The notes beneath the pieces are model-generated. The model did no database searches. It worked only from the letters and a program-made list of their open reading frames with translations, and was not told the DNA's origin. From Arthrobacter sp. UM1 (GTDB taxonomy: Bacteria > Actinomycetota > Actinomycetes > Actinomycetales > Micrococcaceae), in assembly GCF_020483305.1 (NCBI RefSeq), contig NZ_JACWAB010000001.1:682001-746000 (forward strand): DNA of 64,000 nt, written 5' to 3'. Shown here piece after piece: positions 12,039-24,271 of this stretch; positions within the stretch are counted from its first letter, which is position 1, and each line of letters opens with the position of its first letter. A program made the position numbers and the translations under genes.

Positions 12039-12287
12039 ATGGATTGGCGTTCTAAGGCCGCGTGCCTCGACAAGGACCCCGAGCTGTTCTTCCCGGTCGG
12101 CAACACCGGCCCTGCCCTTCTCCAGATCGAAGAGGCCAAAGCGGTGTGCCGCACCTGCACTGTCATGGACACCTGCCTCCAGTGGGCCCTCGAGTCCGGC
12201 CAGGACTCGGGCGTCTGGGGCGGTCTCTCGGAGGACGAGCGCCGTGCGCTCAAGCGCCGAGCCGCTCGCGCCCGCCGCGCCTCCTGA
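12039..12287 (+). CDS. whiB1: WhiB1-type iron-sulfur transcriptional regulator
   Basis: Wbl-family regulator of 82 residues that binds a [4Fe-4S] cluster and, in mycobacteria, responds to nitric oxide. The four cluster cysteines are at positions 9, 37, 40 and 46 (CRTC at 37-40), followed by the family turn SGVWGG and a basic C-terminus rich in Arg and Lys for DNA binding. The segment DPELFFPVGNTGPAL is characteristic of the WhiB1 subgroup. ATG 12039 gives the standard MDWR start; an in-frame GTG at 12027 lies only 1 nt after the AGGAG at 12021-12025 and is less likely. The neighbour on the opposite strand is a pdtaS-type kinase, as in M. tuberculosis. Confidence 0.96.
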   Translation: MDWRSKAACLDKDPELFFPVGNTGPALLQIEEAKAVCRTCTVMDTCLQWALESGQDSGVWGGLSEDERRALKRRAARARRAS

Positions 12288-12318
12288 CCGGACCGCCTCA
12301 GGCAACCGCTCTTCTTCA

Positions 12319-12355
12319 GCCGGGTCCCTCTGCCTCTCAGGCAGACGGGCCCGGC
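12319..12355 (+). terminator. terminator hairpin after whiB1
   Basis: A 17-bp stem with one G-T wobble and one mismatch encloses a three-base CTC loop, 31 bp after the whiB1 stop. It sits between two convergent genes and could end transcription from both sides. No clear U-tract follows. Confidence 0.75.
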
Positions 12356-12438
12356 TTCGCTGTGTCCACAAAGCCCAGTCCCGGTCTGCGCCCCGGTCTG
12401 CGTTCCGCGCACGGCGGGAACCGGCTGCGAGGCGCTCG

Positions 12439-13908
12439 CTACCGCGCCTTCTCCACCGTCATCTCCAGCGTGACCGCGGTTCCGCCTGCAGGCCTTCTCT
12501 TCCACTCGATCGAGCCTCCGAGCTCGCTGCGGACCAGGGTCTTGACGATCTGCGTTCCGAGGCCCGAGCCTTTGGCGGACTGTCCCGCCGCGGCGGCGTA
12601 GCCGGCGCCGTCGTCGGCCACGGTGACCGTGAGACGGTCCGGGGTTCCCTCCGGCGCGTCTGGACCGCGCGGAGTGCGCCGCGCCGTCAGCGTCACCTGC
12701 CCGTTCTTCCGCCCGGCGAAGCCGTGCTCCACCGCATTGGAGACGAGCTCGTTGACCACGAGCGCCAAGGGAGTCGCGGAGTCGGAGGGGATGTATCCGA
12801 AGCGACCCTCGAAGACGGTCTCGATCCGCTGGTCGTTGGACGCGATCTCGGCGGCGAGGCGGAGCTGCCGCTCGATGAGCTCGTCGAAGTCCACGGACTG
12901 GGAGAGCCCGTGAGACAGGGCCTCGTGGACGCGCGCGATCGTCTCCACACGCCGCATGGCCTGGGAGAGCCCCTCCCTCGCCTCGTCCGACTGCATGCGC
13001 CGCGACTGCATCCGCAGCAGCGCCGACACCGTCTGGAGGTTGTTCTTGACGCGGTGGTGGATCTCGCGGATGGTCGCGTCCTTGGAGACGAGCTCCTTCT
13101 CCCGCCGCCTCAGCTCCGAGACGTCACGGCAGAGCAGGATGGCGCCGGTGCGGCCGTCCCGGGCTCGGAGCGGGATCGAGCGCAGCGTGAGCGTGGTCCG
13201 CTGGGCCTCGATCTCGCTCCGCCACGGCATCCTGCCGCGCAGCACGAGCGGCAGAGACTCGTCCGCCAGGCGCGTGGTGAGCTCGAGATCGGAGGTGAGG
13301 GCCGTGAGGCTCCGCCCCACGAGCGGGCTGACGATGCCGAGACGGCGGAAGGCGGAGACCGCGTTGGGGCTCGCGTAGACCACCGTGCCGTCCACGGCGA
13401 GCCGCATGAAGCCGTCGCCCACGCGCGGAGCGCCGCGGCGGGAGCCGGTGGGCGTGGACGACTCCGGCCACAGCCCGAGCCGGCCCATCTCGAGGAGCTC
13501 GTCCGCCGCGTCATGGTAGGCGTGCTCGAGCTCGCCCGTCCCGCCGAGGCTCGCCGAGCGGTGCAGGGTCACGACGGCGACCGATCTGTCCCGGCGCCGC
13601 ATCGGCACGGCGGCAATCCCCTCACCGCGCTGGGTCTCCCCCTCGGCGTAGGCCCGCCGGATGAGCGGGTCCTCCGAGACGCTGGGCAGATCGCCCACGA
13701 AGTCGATGGGGAACTTCGTGTGCGCCGTCGAGGGCCGGACGTGGGCGCGGGCTCGGAACTCCCCCGCCTCGTCCGGCAGCCAGAGGGCCAGGTCGGCGAA
13801 CGCGAGGTCCGAGACGATCTGCCAGTCCCCCACGAGCAGGTGCAGCCATTCGAGGTCGCCCTCGAGCAGCCCCTGCGACTGGCCGGTCTCCGAGCTCAGG
13901 AATCCCAC
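12439..13908 (-). CDS. pdtaS: PdtaS-type sensor histidine kinase
   Basis: Cytosolic histidine kinase of 489 residues. The N-terminal GAF-like domain starts WLHLLVGDWQIVSDLAF, a PAS-like domain lies at about 170-260 (DGTVVYASPNAV), and the HisKA_2 domain has its phosphoacceptor in EIHHRVKNNLQT. The ATPase domain follows with ALVVNELVSNAVEHGF (N box) and the glycine boxes VADDGAGY and GSGLGTQIV. In mycobacteria PdtaS phosphorylates PdtaR, an RNA-binding ANTAR regulator; no pdtaR is in the window. GTG 13908 has GGGAAGG about 8 nt upstream. The gene sits 25 bp before the gdh stop on the other side and is convergent with whiB1. Confidence 0.93.
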   Translation of the reverse strand: MGFLSSETGQSQGLLEGDLEWLHLLVGDWQIVSDLAFADLALWLPDEAGEFRARAHVRPSTAHTKFPIDFVGDLPSVSEDPLIRRAYAEGETQRGEGIAAVPMRRRDRSVAVVTLHRSASLGGTGELEHAYHDAADELLEMGRLGLWPESSTPTGSRRGAPRVGDGFMRLAVDGTVVYASPNAVSAFRRLGIVSPLVGRSLTALTSDLELTTRLADESLPLVLRGRMPWRSEIEAQRTTLTLRSIPLRARDGRTGAILLCRDVSELRRREKELVSKDATIREIHHRVKNNLQTVSALLRMQSRRMQSDEAREGLSQAMRRVETIARVHEALSHGLSQSVDFDELIERQLRLAAEIASNDQRIETVFEGRFGYIPSDSATPLALVVNELVSNAVEHGFAGRKNGQVTLTARRTPRGPDAPEGTPDRLTVTVADDGAGYAAAAGQSAKGSGLGTQIVKTLVRSELGGSIEWKRRPAGGTAVTLEMTVEKAR

Positions 13909-13933
13909 GCGTCCGCCTTCCCGCCGCGCCCGG

Positions 13934-16900
13934 CTAGTACCGGACGATCGAGCGCATCATGCGCAGCGCCACCGACATGGAGGCCATGTCGGAGCGGCCG
14001 TGCAGCTGCTCGATCGTGCTGACGGCGCGGCTGAGCGACTCGCGGTGCTCGTCCTCCCAGCGCTGCAGCAGCTCGCCGACGGGCGCCGAGGCCTCCGCCT
14101 CCGAGTCCTCCCCAAACCGCAGAACCGTCTGCGTCAGCTCGGCGACCACTGCGTAGAGGTCGTCGCGCAGCGCAGCCCGGGCCAGCGTCTGCCAGCGGTC
14201 CTGGCGCGGAAGCTCGGTGATGCGGGTCAGCATGCTGTCGATCTCGAAGCGGTCGTAGACGGCGAAGTACATCGAGGCGACGCGCTCGGCGGGCTGGCCC
14301 GTCGCCGTCGCGATCCGCGCGACGTCGAGCAGCGCGAACGTCTCGAACTGGGACGCCCACGTCCGCGCGAGCTCCTCCGGGACGTCGGCCGCTCGCGCCC
14401 TCTGGAAGGACTCCTCGAAGCGCTCGCGGTCCTCGCCGACGACGACCTTGGACATCCGGGCCCGCATCGGCTCGATGACCGGCTTGTACAGGCTGATGTC
14501 CTCGGTGATGGACGTGCCCCGCGGCGCGTTGGAGAGCAGCCAGCGCACGGCGCGGTCCAGCAGCCGCCGCAGGTCGCCGAAGAGCTCGTTCCACATGGTG
14601 ACGTCGAAGTGCGCGGGCAGTGCGGAGAACTCCTCCATGTACGAGTCCACGTCGTAGATCTCGCAGGCGACGACGAACGCGCGGGCGATCGTCTCGAGGT
14701 TGAGCGTCGTCTCCTCGAGGACGCGGTACGCGAAGGTCACGCCGCCGATGTTGACCATCCGGTTCGCCACGAGCGTGGAGATGATCTGGTTCCGCAGCGG
14801 GTGGCGCTGGAGGTCCTCCTCGAACCGGTCCCGGATCTGCGCCGGGAAGTAGTCCCGGAGGACGCGCTCGAAGTACGGGTCCTCGGCGAAGTCGGTGCTC
14901 GCGAGCTGGCGGGCGATCGACATCTTCGAGTAGGCCGCGAGCACGGCGAGCTCCGGGGCGGTGAGGCCCGTTCCGCCCTCCATGCGGCGCTGCAGCTCGC
15001 CCGTGGCGGGCAGGCCCTCGAGGTCCCGGCTGAGGTCGGCGTGCTCCTCGAGCCACGTCATGTGGCGCTCGAAGCTCGGCCCCCACTCGAGCGAGCGGGC
15101 CCGGTCCGCCTGGAGCAGGATGTTCTGCGCCACGTTCGTCGCGAGCACGAGCTGGCCCACCTCGTCCGTCATGGAGTGGAGGAAGTCCGCCCGCTCGTCC
15201 TGGGCGAGCTTGCCGTGCGCCACGAGCTCGTCCACGAGGATCTTGATGTTGACCTCGTGGTCCGAGCAGTCCACGCCCGCCGAGTTGTCGATGGCGTCCG
15301 TGTTGACGAGCACGCCCTCGAGCGCGGCCTCGACGCGGCCCGCCTGGGTGAGGCCGAGGTTGCCGCCCTCGCCGATGATGCGGGCCCGCACGTCGCGGCC
15401 GTCCACGCGGAGGCTGTCGTTCGCGCGGTCTCCCACGGACGAGTTCGACTCCGTCGAGGCCTTGAAGTACGTTCCGATGCCGCCGTTGTAGACGAGGTCC
15501 ACCGGGGCCTTGAGGATGGCGCTCATGAGCGCCGTCGGGGCCATCTTCTGGGCGCCGCCCTCGATGCCGAGCACCTCAGCGGCCTCCTCGGAGACGCTGA
15601 TGGACTTCGAGGCGCGGGAGAACACGCCGCCGCCGGCGCTGATGAGCGAGGAGTCGTAGTCCGCCCAGCTCGAGCGCGGCAGCTCGAAGAGCCGCTGGCG
15701 CTCCGCGAAGGAGGCCTCGGGATCCGGGTTCGGATCCAGGAAGATGTCCCGGTGGTCGAACGCCGCCACGAGCTTCGTCGTGCGGCTGCGCAGGAGGCCG
15801 TTGCCGAAGACGTCTCCGGACATGTCGCCGATGCCGACGGCGGTGAACTCCTCCGCCTGGCAGTCCACGCCGAGCTCCGCGAAATGGCGCTTGACGGACT
15901 CCCACGCGCCGCGGGCCGTGATGCCCATGGCCTTGTGGTCGTAGCCCACGGAGCCGCCCGACGCGAACGCGTCGCCGAGCCAGAATCCGTACTCCGCCGA
16001 GATCGAGTTCGCGATGTCGGAGAAGGAGGCCGTGCCCTTGTCCGCGGCGACGACGAGGTACGGGTCGTCCGCGTCATGCCGGACGACGCCCTCGGGTGCG
16101 ATGACCTCGCCCGCGCGCTCGCCCTGGCCGCGGTTGTCCGTGAGGTCGAGGAGGCCGCGGATGAAGGTCCGGTACGCCTCCTTGCCCTCGTCCATCCAGG
16201 CGCCGCGGTCGGCGGCGGGATCGGGGAGCTGCTTGGCGAAGAAGCCGCCCTTCGCTCCGTCCGGCACGATGACCGCGTTCTTCACGGCCTGGGCCTTGAC
16301 GAGGCCGAGGATCTCCGTGCGGAAGTCCTCCTTGCGGTCGGACCAGCGCAGGCCGCCGCGGGCGATGTCGCCGAAGCGCAGGTGCACGCCCTCGACGCGC
16401 GGCGAGTAGACCCAGATCTCGTGGAGCGGCCGCGGCTGAGGAGCGAACTCCAGGTCCCGCGTCCGCAGCTTGAAGCTGAGGCGGGGCAGGCCCAGGTAGA
16501 AGTTCGTCCGGTCGGTCGCGTCGATGAGATCGCCGAACATCCGGAGCAGACGGTCCGCGTCGAGCGTGGACACGCTGTCCAGCTTCTCCTCGAACTCGGC
16601 CGACGCCGCCCCCACAAGGCGGTCGCGGTGGGCGTCGTCGTGCTCCGGGCTGAAGCGGGCGTCGAAGCGGGCCGCGAGGGCCGCCGTCAGCTCGGGGTAG
16701 TCCGCGAGGGTCGAAGACATGAACGTGTAGGAGTGGCTCACGCCGCACTGGCGCAGGTACTTCGCGTAGGCGCGGAAGACCGAGACCATGCGCCAGTCGA
16801 GGCCCTGGGCGAGGACGAGCCGGTCGAAGGCGTCCGACTCTGCCATCCCGCTGTACTGTCCGGCGATCGCCTCTTCGAGCCGCGTTCCCGCCCCCTCGGA

Positions 16901-18733
16901 GACGAAGTCCGCCGGCATGACGACGCGGAAGTTGTAGATGTGGAACGTGCGGCCCGCCAGGGTGTTGACCTCATAGGGGCGCTCCTCCTCCACGACGAGC
17001 CCGAACTGCTGGAGCACCGGGAGGATGTCGGAGAGCGCGAGCGAGCGGTTCACGAAGAAGCGCAGCGAATGCGTGCCGTCTCCGTTGTCCGCGAGCTTCA
17101 GGCGGGTGCTCGTGCCCTCGGCGGGGAGGGACTCGAGGACCGCGGCGTCCTCGATGGCGTCTTCGACTTGGAAGGCCACGCGGTAGGACGGCGGGAAGGC
17201 CTCCCGCCATTCGTCCACGAGCTCGAGGGCCTGGCTGCGGCCCGCGACGTCGGCGAAGCCCTCCGCCCACGAGCGCGCGGCGATGACGACCTTGCGCTCC
17301 AGGTCCGCCGGGTCCACCTGCTGCGGCGAGTCCGCGGTGAGGCGGAGGCGGAAGAACATGCGGGTCAGGACCGACTCCGACATGGAGACGTCATAGGTGA
17401 CGTCGCTCGACTTGAACTCCTCCTGGAGCACCTTCTGGATCCGCAGGCGGACGCTCGTGGAGAAGCGGTCGCGCGGGAGGAAGACGAGGGCGGAGGCGAA
17501 GCGGCCGAACGCGTCCCGGCGGACGAAGAGGCGGGTGCGCCGGCGCTCCTCGAGCTGGAGGATCCCCTTGACGAACTCGACGAGCTCGTCCTTGTCGATC
17601 TGGAAGAGCTCGTCCCGGGGGTAGGACTGGAGGATGGCGCGGAGATTCGCGCCGGAGTGCGAGTTCGAGGCGAACCCGAAGTGCTGGTGGAGGTAGTCCT
17701 CCTTGGAGCGCAGGACCGGGATGGTGGAGACCGGCGCAGCGTAGGCGCGCTGGGCGAAGAGGCCGATGAAGCGGCGCTCGCGCATGAGGGCGCCGTCCAC
17801 GCCGTAGGTCTTGAGGCTGACGTAGTCCAGGTACGCGGGACGGTGCACCGTGGAGCGGCGGTTCGCCTTGGTCACGGTGAGCACGTTGTCATTCGTCGCG
17901 AGCTCGTAGGCGCGGTCGGAGAGGGCCCGTCCCACGGGAGAGTCGTCATGACGGCTCATGATGCCGGCGCCGGTGCCGGGCACATTGACGAGCTGCTTCG
18001 AGCCGTCCTGCGGGAGGTCGTACTCGCGGTAGCCGAGGAACACGAAGTTGCCGTCCAGCATCCACTCGAACAGATCCCGCGCGTCACGGGCCGACTCCTG
18101 GTGCGGCCCGGGCTCGGCGGCCATCTCCATCGCGGCCCGGACGGTGTCCTGGGCCAGCTCGCGCATGCGGTCCTGGTCTCGGTGCGCGCTCGCCACGTCG
18201 CCGAGCACCCGGCGGATGCCCTCGAGGAGCTGCTCCCGAGCGTCCGCTTCCACGGGAACCGTGAGCACGAGGGAGGCCCAGGACTCGAGCTGCTTGCGGT
18301 TGCCGGACTCCGGCGCTTCGATGACGGGCAGGACGGAGGTGTCTCCCGTGGCCATGCCGACGTAGGAGGAGGTCGTGGAGAGGCTGACGAGCCGGCCGTC
18401 CTCCGTGCGCTCGGCCAGGAAGATCGGGTGGGAGATCATCTCGATGCCGCCCCCGAAGCGGGCGGCCTCGGCGACCACCGAGTCGACGAGGAACGGCATG
18501 TCGTCGGCGACGGCGAAGATCGTGGCGTGCGGCGTCGTGGTGTCGACGTCGAGGAGGATCTCGCCTTCGGCGCGCTGCGAGGCGAGCTCGCGATGCTGCC
18601 GAGCGCGCGCGATGAGGGACTCGTCCCCGTGAGCCCGCCTGTCCTCCTCGGAGAGGTGCTCAAAGTAATGCTGCAAAAACTGGTTTTCTGCCTCATCCCG
18701 TCCGACGAGCGGCTCTGGACGTACGTCCTGCAT
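13934..18733 (-). CDS. gdh: NAD-specific glutamate dehydrogenase, large type
   Basis: Giant NAD-dependent glutamate dehydrogenase that deaminates glutamate to 2-oxoglutarate and ammonia. The 1599 residues fit the family (about 1600). The N-terminal half holds ACT-like regulatory segments, the catalytic region begins near residue 780 with GGLRWSDRKEDFRTEILGL and contains the active-site Lys in PDGAKGGF, and a helical C-terminal region follows. ATG 18733 is selected because GGAGG lies 7 nt upstream. The frame stays open to 18970, but that extension is Ala/Gly/Arg-rich, not conserved in appearance and crosses the AT-rich promoter region. In mycobacteria the enzyme is controlled by the FHA protein GarA; no garA is seen here. 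Confidence 0.96.
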   Translation of the reverse strand: MQDVRPEPLVGRDEAENQFLQHYFEHLSEEDRRAHGDESLIARARQHRELASQRAEGEILLDVDTTTPHATIFAVADDMPFLVDSVVAEAARFGGGIEMISHPIFLAERTEDGRLVSLSTTSSYVGMATGDTSVLPVIEAPESGNRKQLESWASLVLTVPVEADAREQLLEGIRRVLGDVASAHRDQDRMRELAQDTVRAAMEMAAEPGPHQESARDARDLFEWMLDGNFVFLGYREYDLPQDGSKQLVNVPGTGAGIMSRHDDSPVGRALSDRAYELATNDNVLTVTKANRRSTVHRPAYLDYVSLKTYGVDGALMRERRFIGLFAQRAYAAPVSTIPVLRSKEDYLHQHFGFASNSHSGANLRAILQSYPRDELFQIDKDELVEFVKGILQLEERRRTRLFVRRDAFGRFASALVFLPRDRFSTSVRLRIQKVLQEEFKSSDVTYDVSMSESVLTRMFFRLRLTADSPQQVDPADLERKVVIAARSWAEGFADVAGRSQALELVDEWREAFPPSYRVAFQVEDAIEDAAVLESLPAEGTSTRLKLADNGDGTHSLRFFVNRSLALSDILPVLQQFGLVVEEERPYEVNTLAGRTFHIYNFRVVMPADFVSEGAGTRLEEAIAGQYSGMAESDAFDRLVLAQGLDWRMVSVFRAYAKYLRQCGVSHSYTFMSSTLADYPELTAALAARFDARFSPEHDDAHRDRLVGAASAEFEEKLDSVSTLDADRLLRMFGDLIDATDRTNFYLGLPRLSFKLRTRDLEFAPQPRPLHEIWVYSPRVEGVHLRFGDIARGGLRWSDRKEDFRTEILGLVKAQAVKNAVIVPDGAKGGFFAKQLPDPAADRGAWMDEGKEAYRTFIRGLLDLTDNRGQGERAGEVIAPEGVVRHDADDPYLVVAADKGTASFSDIANSISAEYGFWLGDAFASGGSVGYDHKAMGITARGAWESVKRHFAELGVDCQAEEFTAVGIGDMSGDVFGNGLLRSRTTKLVAAFDHRDIFLDPNPDPEASFAERQRLFELPRSSWADYDSSLISAGGGVFSRASKSISVSEEAAEVLGIEGGAQKMAPTALMSAILKAPVDLVYNGGIGTYFKASTESNSSVGDRANDSLRVDGRDVRARIIGEGGNLGLTQAGRVEAALEGVLVNTDAIDNSAGVDCSDHEVNIKILVDELVAHGKLAQDERADFLHSMTDEVGQLVLATNVAQNILLQADRARSLEWGPSFERHMTWLEEHADLSRDLEGLPATGELQRRMEGGTGLTAPELAVLAAYSKMSIARQLASTDFAEDPYFERVLRDYFPAQIRDRFEEDLQRHPLRNQIISTLVANRMVNIGGVTFAYRVLEETTLNLETIARAFVVACEIYDVDSYMEEFSALPAHFDVTMWNELFGDLRRLLDRAVRWLLSNAPRGTSITEDISLYKPVIEPMRARMSKVVVGEDRERFEESFQRARAADVPEELARTWASQFETFALLDVARIATATGQPAERVASMYFAVYDRFEIDSMLTRITELPRQDRWQTLARAALRDDLYAVVAELTQTVLRFGEDSEAEASAPVGELLQRWEDEHRESLSRAVSTIEQLHGRSDMASMSVALRMMRSIVRY

Positions 18734-19104
18734 CAACATGCCTCCGGCTGATTCATTCACCTGTAGAGCGACAGCCTCGTTGCTGGCGCACGCATCCGAG
18801 CCTACTCCGTTTTCCTCCTCGCGTCCGCCCGTGTCAGAGCACTCGGCATGGAAACGCCGCGCGCCGCCCAGAAGGCTTCCATGGTCTGACCACAGGGGCT
18901 CCGCCCTCCGGTGCCCGAGGCCTCGCACCGCCGGCAGGCTCGACGCACAGATAGGAAGCAGAAATATCAATCTAGGAATTGAAAAATGTCATAGATCGTC
19001 ATTTCTGATGGGCAAAGCAGTGGAACTCACGATCGTATTGATATCGTTTCCGACAATCGACGGAGCAGCTGACGGGCCGCTCCCCCGGCACGAGGAGGTC
19101 CGCC
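18734..19104. other. divergent intergenic region with AT-rich core
   Basis: This 371-bp stretch separates gdh (leftward) from the LysM gene (rightward). Between 18961 and 19020 only 21 of 60 bases are G or C, against about 70% around it, and the low-GC zone runs on to about 19060. It contains the 8-bp inverted repeat ATATCAAT (18964-18971) and ATTGATAT (19037-19044). I see no gene in it. A double promoter with an operator is the simplest reading. Confidence 0.6.
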
Positions 19105-19599
19105 ATGGCCGCAGACACGCAGCTGCTCGCCGTCGTCCGGCGTGCGGCCGGGCTGGCATGGGGACTCGCGGCGGCCTTCTGGGCGCTGGCCGCTCCCGGA
19201 CTCTCGGAGCGAGGACCCGCAGGGGGCCTGGGCTCCTCGGCCGCCGCCTGCGTCTGTGCTCTCGGCGCCGTCTGCGCCGTCCGACGCGGCGCCCCGACGG
19301 CTGCCGCGCTGACGTCCCTGGGCCGGGCAGTCGGAGGCGCTGCGCTCGCGCGCTCAGGGCTGAAGAGCAGGCGCCCCGGAGACACCCCGTCCCGGAACCC
19401 GAAGATCGCGCTCGCCGCCGAGGGCGAATCCCTGTGGGACCTCGCCGAGCGCGTGCTGCGCGCTGAGGGCAGGCCCCTCCCCGCGGAGACCGCAGAGCTG
19501 TGGGAGGCGATGTGGGAGCAGAACCGCTGGGCCGTGGGAGACCGCCCGGACCGACTCCCCGCGGAGACGCGCATCGTGATTCCCGCCCCGAGACCCTGA
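19105..19599 (+). CDS. LysM-like domain membrane protein
   Basis: A 164-residue protein with a hydrophobic N-terminal half containing two probable membrane segments (about 12-30 and 42-62) and a C-terminal LysM-like region at about 100-160 (EGESLWDLAERVL, ending in RIVIPAP). LysM domains bind N-acetylglucosamine in peptidoglycan, so it probably anchors to or senses the cell wall. The ATG has GAGGAGG 6 nt upstream. It is followed after about 40 bp by the Rv3235-like gene in the same direction; this pair near secA recurs in actinobacteria as far as I recall. Confidence 0.78.
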   Translation: MAADTQLLAVVRRAAGLAWGLAAAFWALAAPGLSERGPAGGLGSSAAACVCALGAVCAVRRGAPTAAALTSLGRAVGGAALARSGLKSRRPGDTPSRNPKIALAAEGESLWDLAERVLRAEGRPLPAETAELWEAMWEQNRWAVGDRPDRLPAETRIVIPAPRP

Positions 19600-19638
19600 C
19601 GGCAGCGCAGCCGTCATGACCAGAAAGGAGAAGGCGCC

Positions 19639-20046
19639 GTGAGCGATTCCGAGACCTGGACCGCAGCGCCGGCCGACACCGAGGCGCTCGAGGACCGGCC
19701 GCTCGTCCAGGCCGGGCCCTTCGCACGCGCGGCCGTGGCCGGCGTGCTCGAGGTGCTCGCCGGGGCCCGCCCCGTTCGACAGCTCGAGCACATCGCGTCC
19801 CCGTCCGTCATCGCGAAGATCGGGGCCCGGGCGGCCCTGCTCCGCGCGGCGATGGGGGCGATGACCGTCCGCTCCGGGCTCGGCTTCCGGCCGGCCCGCC
19901 TCGGGGCGGCCCGCATCTGCTGGGTCTCGCCCTGGATCGCGGAAGCGTGCATCGTGTGCCACTCCGACCTCGGAGCCCGCGCCTGCGCGCTCCGGCTCGA
20001 GAGGCGGAGGGGCCAGTGGACGGTGACGGCGCTCGAGCTCGGCTGA
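19639..20046 (+). CDS. Rv3235-family protein, function unknown
   Basis: A 135-residue protein resembling the actinobacterial Rv3235 family, which lies close to secA in many genomes. After a variable acidic N-terminus comes a helical part (ARAAVAGVLEVLAGARPVRQL) and a C-terminal part with the family-like RICWVSPWIAEACIVC and a beta segment ending WTVTALEL. It has no catalytic motif and no membrane segment. GTG 19639 is preceded by AAAGGAG about 7 nt away. No function is established. Confidence 0.82.
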   Translation: MSDSETWTAAPADTEALEDRPLVQAGPFARAAVAGVLEVLAGARPVRQLEHIASPSVIAKIGARAALLRAAMGAMTVRSGLGFRPARLGAARICWVSPWIAEACIVCHSDLGARACALRLERRRGQWTVTALELG

Positions 20047-20067
20047 GCCGAGGCCGTCACCCTCGGC
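20047..20067. terminator. short hairpin between convergent genes
   Basis: A 7-bp perfect stem (gccgagg / cctcggc) with a 7-base loop begins 1 bp after the stop of the Rv3235-like gene and ends 9 bp from the secA stop. It could serve both strands. There is no U-tract. Confidence 0.5.
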
Positions 20068-20076
20068 GAGGGGTTG

Positions 20077-22863
<2,787 letters not shown>

Positions 22864-22955
22864 GATGAGTTGCTCCCTGATGACGGTGGTGGTCCGCGCG
22901 CGCCGCGTGCGCTCCCCGTCCGGGGCGCGGCGCACTCGGGCACAGCTTGTCCAGT

Positions 22956-24188
22956 CTACGTGTCCCGGCTCCAAGCTGCCGGAGGCTCTGCGGTCTGCAT
23001 GCCGCCGTCCGGCCACCTGACCCTCTCCGCGCCGAGCCAGGCGGCGAGCCGTTCGCTCGCCGCGAGCGCCCTCTCCTCGGTCTCGGGCGACGACGACGGC
23101 TCCGCGTGAGCGGCCTCCACGCGCAGGGTCCCGGCGGCCCGATCGAGGCGGACGTCCAGTCTCGCTGTGAACTCGGTCCCCTCGAGGAACGGCATGACGT
23201 AGTAGCCGAATCGCCGGCGCTCCGGCGGAACGTAGAACTCGAGCCGGTAGTGCATGCCCCACAGGTCGCGCAGCCGCCTCCTGTCGAAGACGAGCGAGTC
23301 GAAAGGGCTGAGCAGCGCGTCCGGCCCGCTCCCTCTCAGAAGTCCCGCTCCGGGAGATCGGTACCAGTCCTGCCGCAGGCCCTCGACCCGCACTCGCTCG
23401 GCTTCGCCCTCGGCCGCCATCCGCTCGAGCGCCGTCTTGGTCTCGGCCACGGGGATGCGGAAGTAGTCGGCGACGCTCGAGGCGCTGGCGACTCCGAGCG
23501 CCCTCAGCGCCCGCCCCGCCAGAATCCGCACCGCGTCCGGGCGCGGCGGGACGTCGACGCTCTCGAGGAGTCGGCCCGCCGGCGCGTACTCCCGCTCGAA
23601 CTGGGCGTTCCTGCGGGCTGCGAGCACCTCCCCCTGCTCGAAGAGCCCGCCGAGGGCGTGCTTGAGCGGCGCCCAGTTCCAGCCCCAGTGGCCCCGGTCC
23701 CGGCGTGCCTCGACGTCGAGCGCCGCGGCGATCTGCCTGCTGGTCATCGGGGTCCGGGAGCGGGCGAGGACGTCGAGGATGAGGGGCACGAGCTCCTCCT
23801 GCTCCTCGGGCGCATCGCTGACCGAGGCCCAGGCTCTGCTCTGCACAGCGCGCAGCGGCCCGTAGAGCTCTCGAGGCACGATCGAGGCCTCATGGGCCCA
23901 GTACTCGAGGAACGGCCGAGGGGCCCGTTCGTGGAGACGGTCGAGCGCACGCGTGTCGTAGGGGCCGAGCCGGGAGAAGAGCGGAAGGTAGTGCAATCGG
24001 GCGACCGCCGTGACCGAGTCGATCTGGAGCACGCCGAGAGCCTCCAGGACGGGACGGATCCTCCGGCGGGCGGCGGACTCGCTCGCTGGGGGCCTCGAGG
24101 AGAACCTCTGGGCGGCCAGCATGGTCCGGCGGGCCTCGTCGAGGGAGAGCACCGGCGTCCCGGAGGCGGCGGGGAGGGTGGGGCTCAC
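22956..24188 (-). CDS. YcaQ-family winged-helix DNA glycosylase-like protein
   Basis: A 410-residue protein of the winged-helix DNA-binding/YcaQ group, whose studied members unhook interstrand crosslinks and remove alkylated bases (E. coli YcaQ/AlkX, Streptomyces AlkZ). Recognisable parts are [42 protein letters not shown], a [10 protein letters not shown] block and the C-terminal [14 protein letters not shown] with FGYYVMPFL. The AlkZ-type catalytic motif is a Q-x-D/Q-x-Q; LQIDSV near residue 55 occupies that place, and a precise alignment would be needed to assign residues. GTG 24188 has AAGGAG 7 nt upstream. It sits between hpf and secA, which are usually adjacent in relatives. Confidence 0.87.
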   Translation of the reverse strand: MSPTLPAASGTPVLSLDEARRTMLAAQRFSSRPPASESAARRRIRPVLEALGVLQIDSVTAVARLHYLPLFSRLGPYDTRALDRLHERAPRPFLEYWAHEASIVPRELYGPLRAVQSRAWASVSDAPEEQEELVPLILDVLARSRTPMTSRQIAAALDVEARRDRGHWGWNWAPLKHALGGLFEQGEVLAARRNAQFEREYAPAGRLLESVDVPPRPDAVRILAGRALRALGVASASSVADYFRIPVAETKTALERMAAEGEAERVRVEGLRQDWYRSPGAGLLRGSGPDALLSPFDSLVFDRRRLRDLWGMHYRLEFYVPPERRRFGYYVMPFLEGTEFTARLDVRLDRAAGTLRVEAAHAEPSSSPETEERALAASERLAAWLGAERVRWPDGGMQTAEPPAAWSRDT

Positions 24189-24227
24189 GGGGGCTCTCCT
24201 TGCTGGAGCGGGAGGATTCTGACGGCA

Positions 24228-24257
24228 GGAGGGGGACGGCCCGGGCCGTCCCCCTCC
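24228..24257 (-). terminator. terminator palindrome after hpf
   Basis: A perfect 30-base palindrome (15-bp arms, no loop bases unpaired) begins 14 bp after the hpf stop on the minus strand and precedes the Shine-Dalgarno of the YcaQ-like gene. It is G/C-rich and lacks a U-tract, as many actinobacterial terminators do. It would separate hpf from the downstream glycosylase and secA. Confidence 0.75.
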
Positions 24258-24271
24258 CTCGGTTCCGGGGC

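Noticed and set aside
13661-18751. A 1696-codon open frame on the plus strand opposite gdh
   Set aside because: It mirrors the gdh codons, is rich in Val, Asp, Glu, Arg and Leu without motifs, and arises from the G/C-biased third positions of the real gene.
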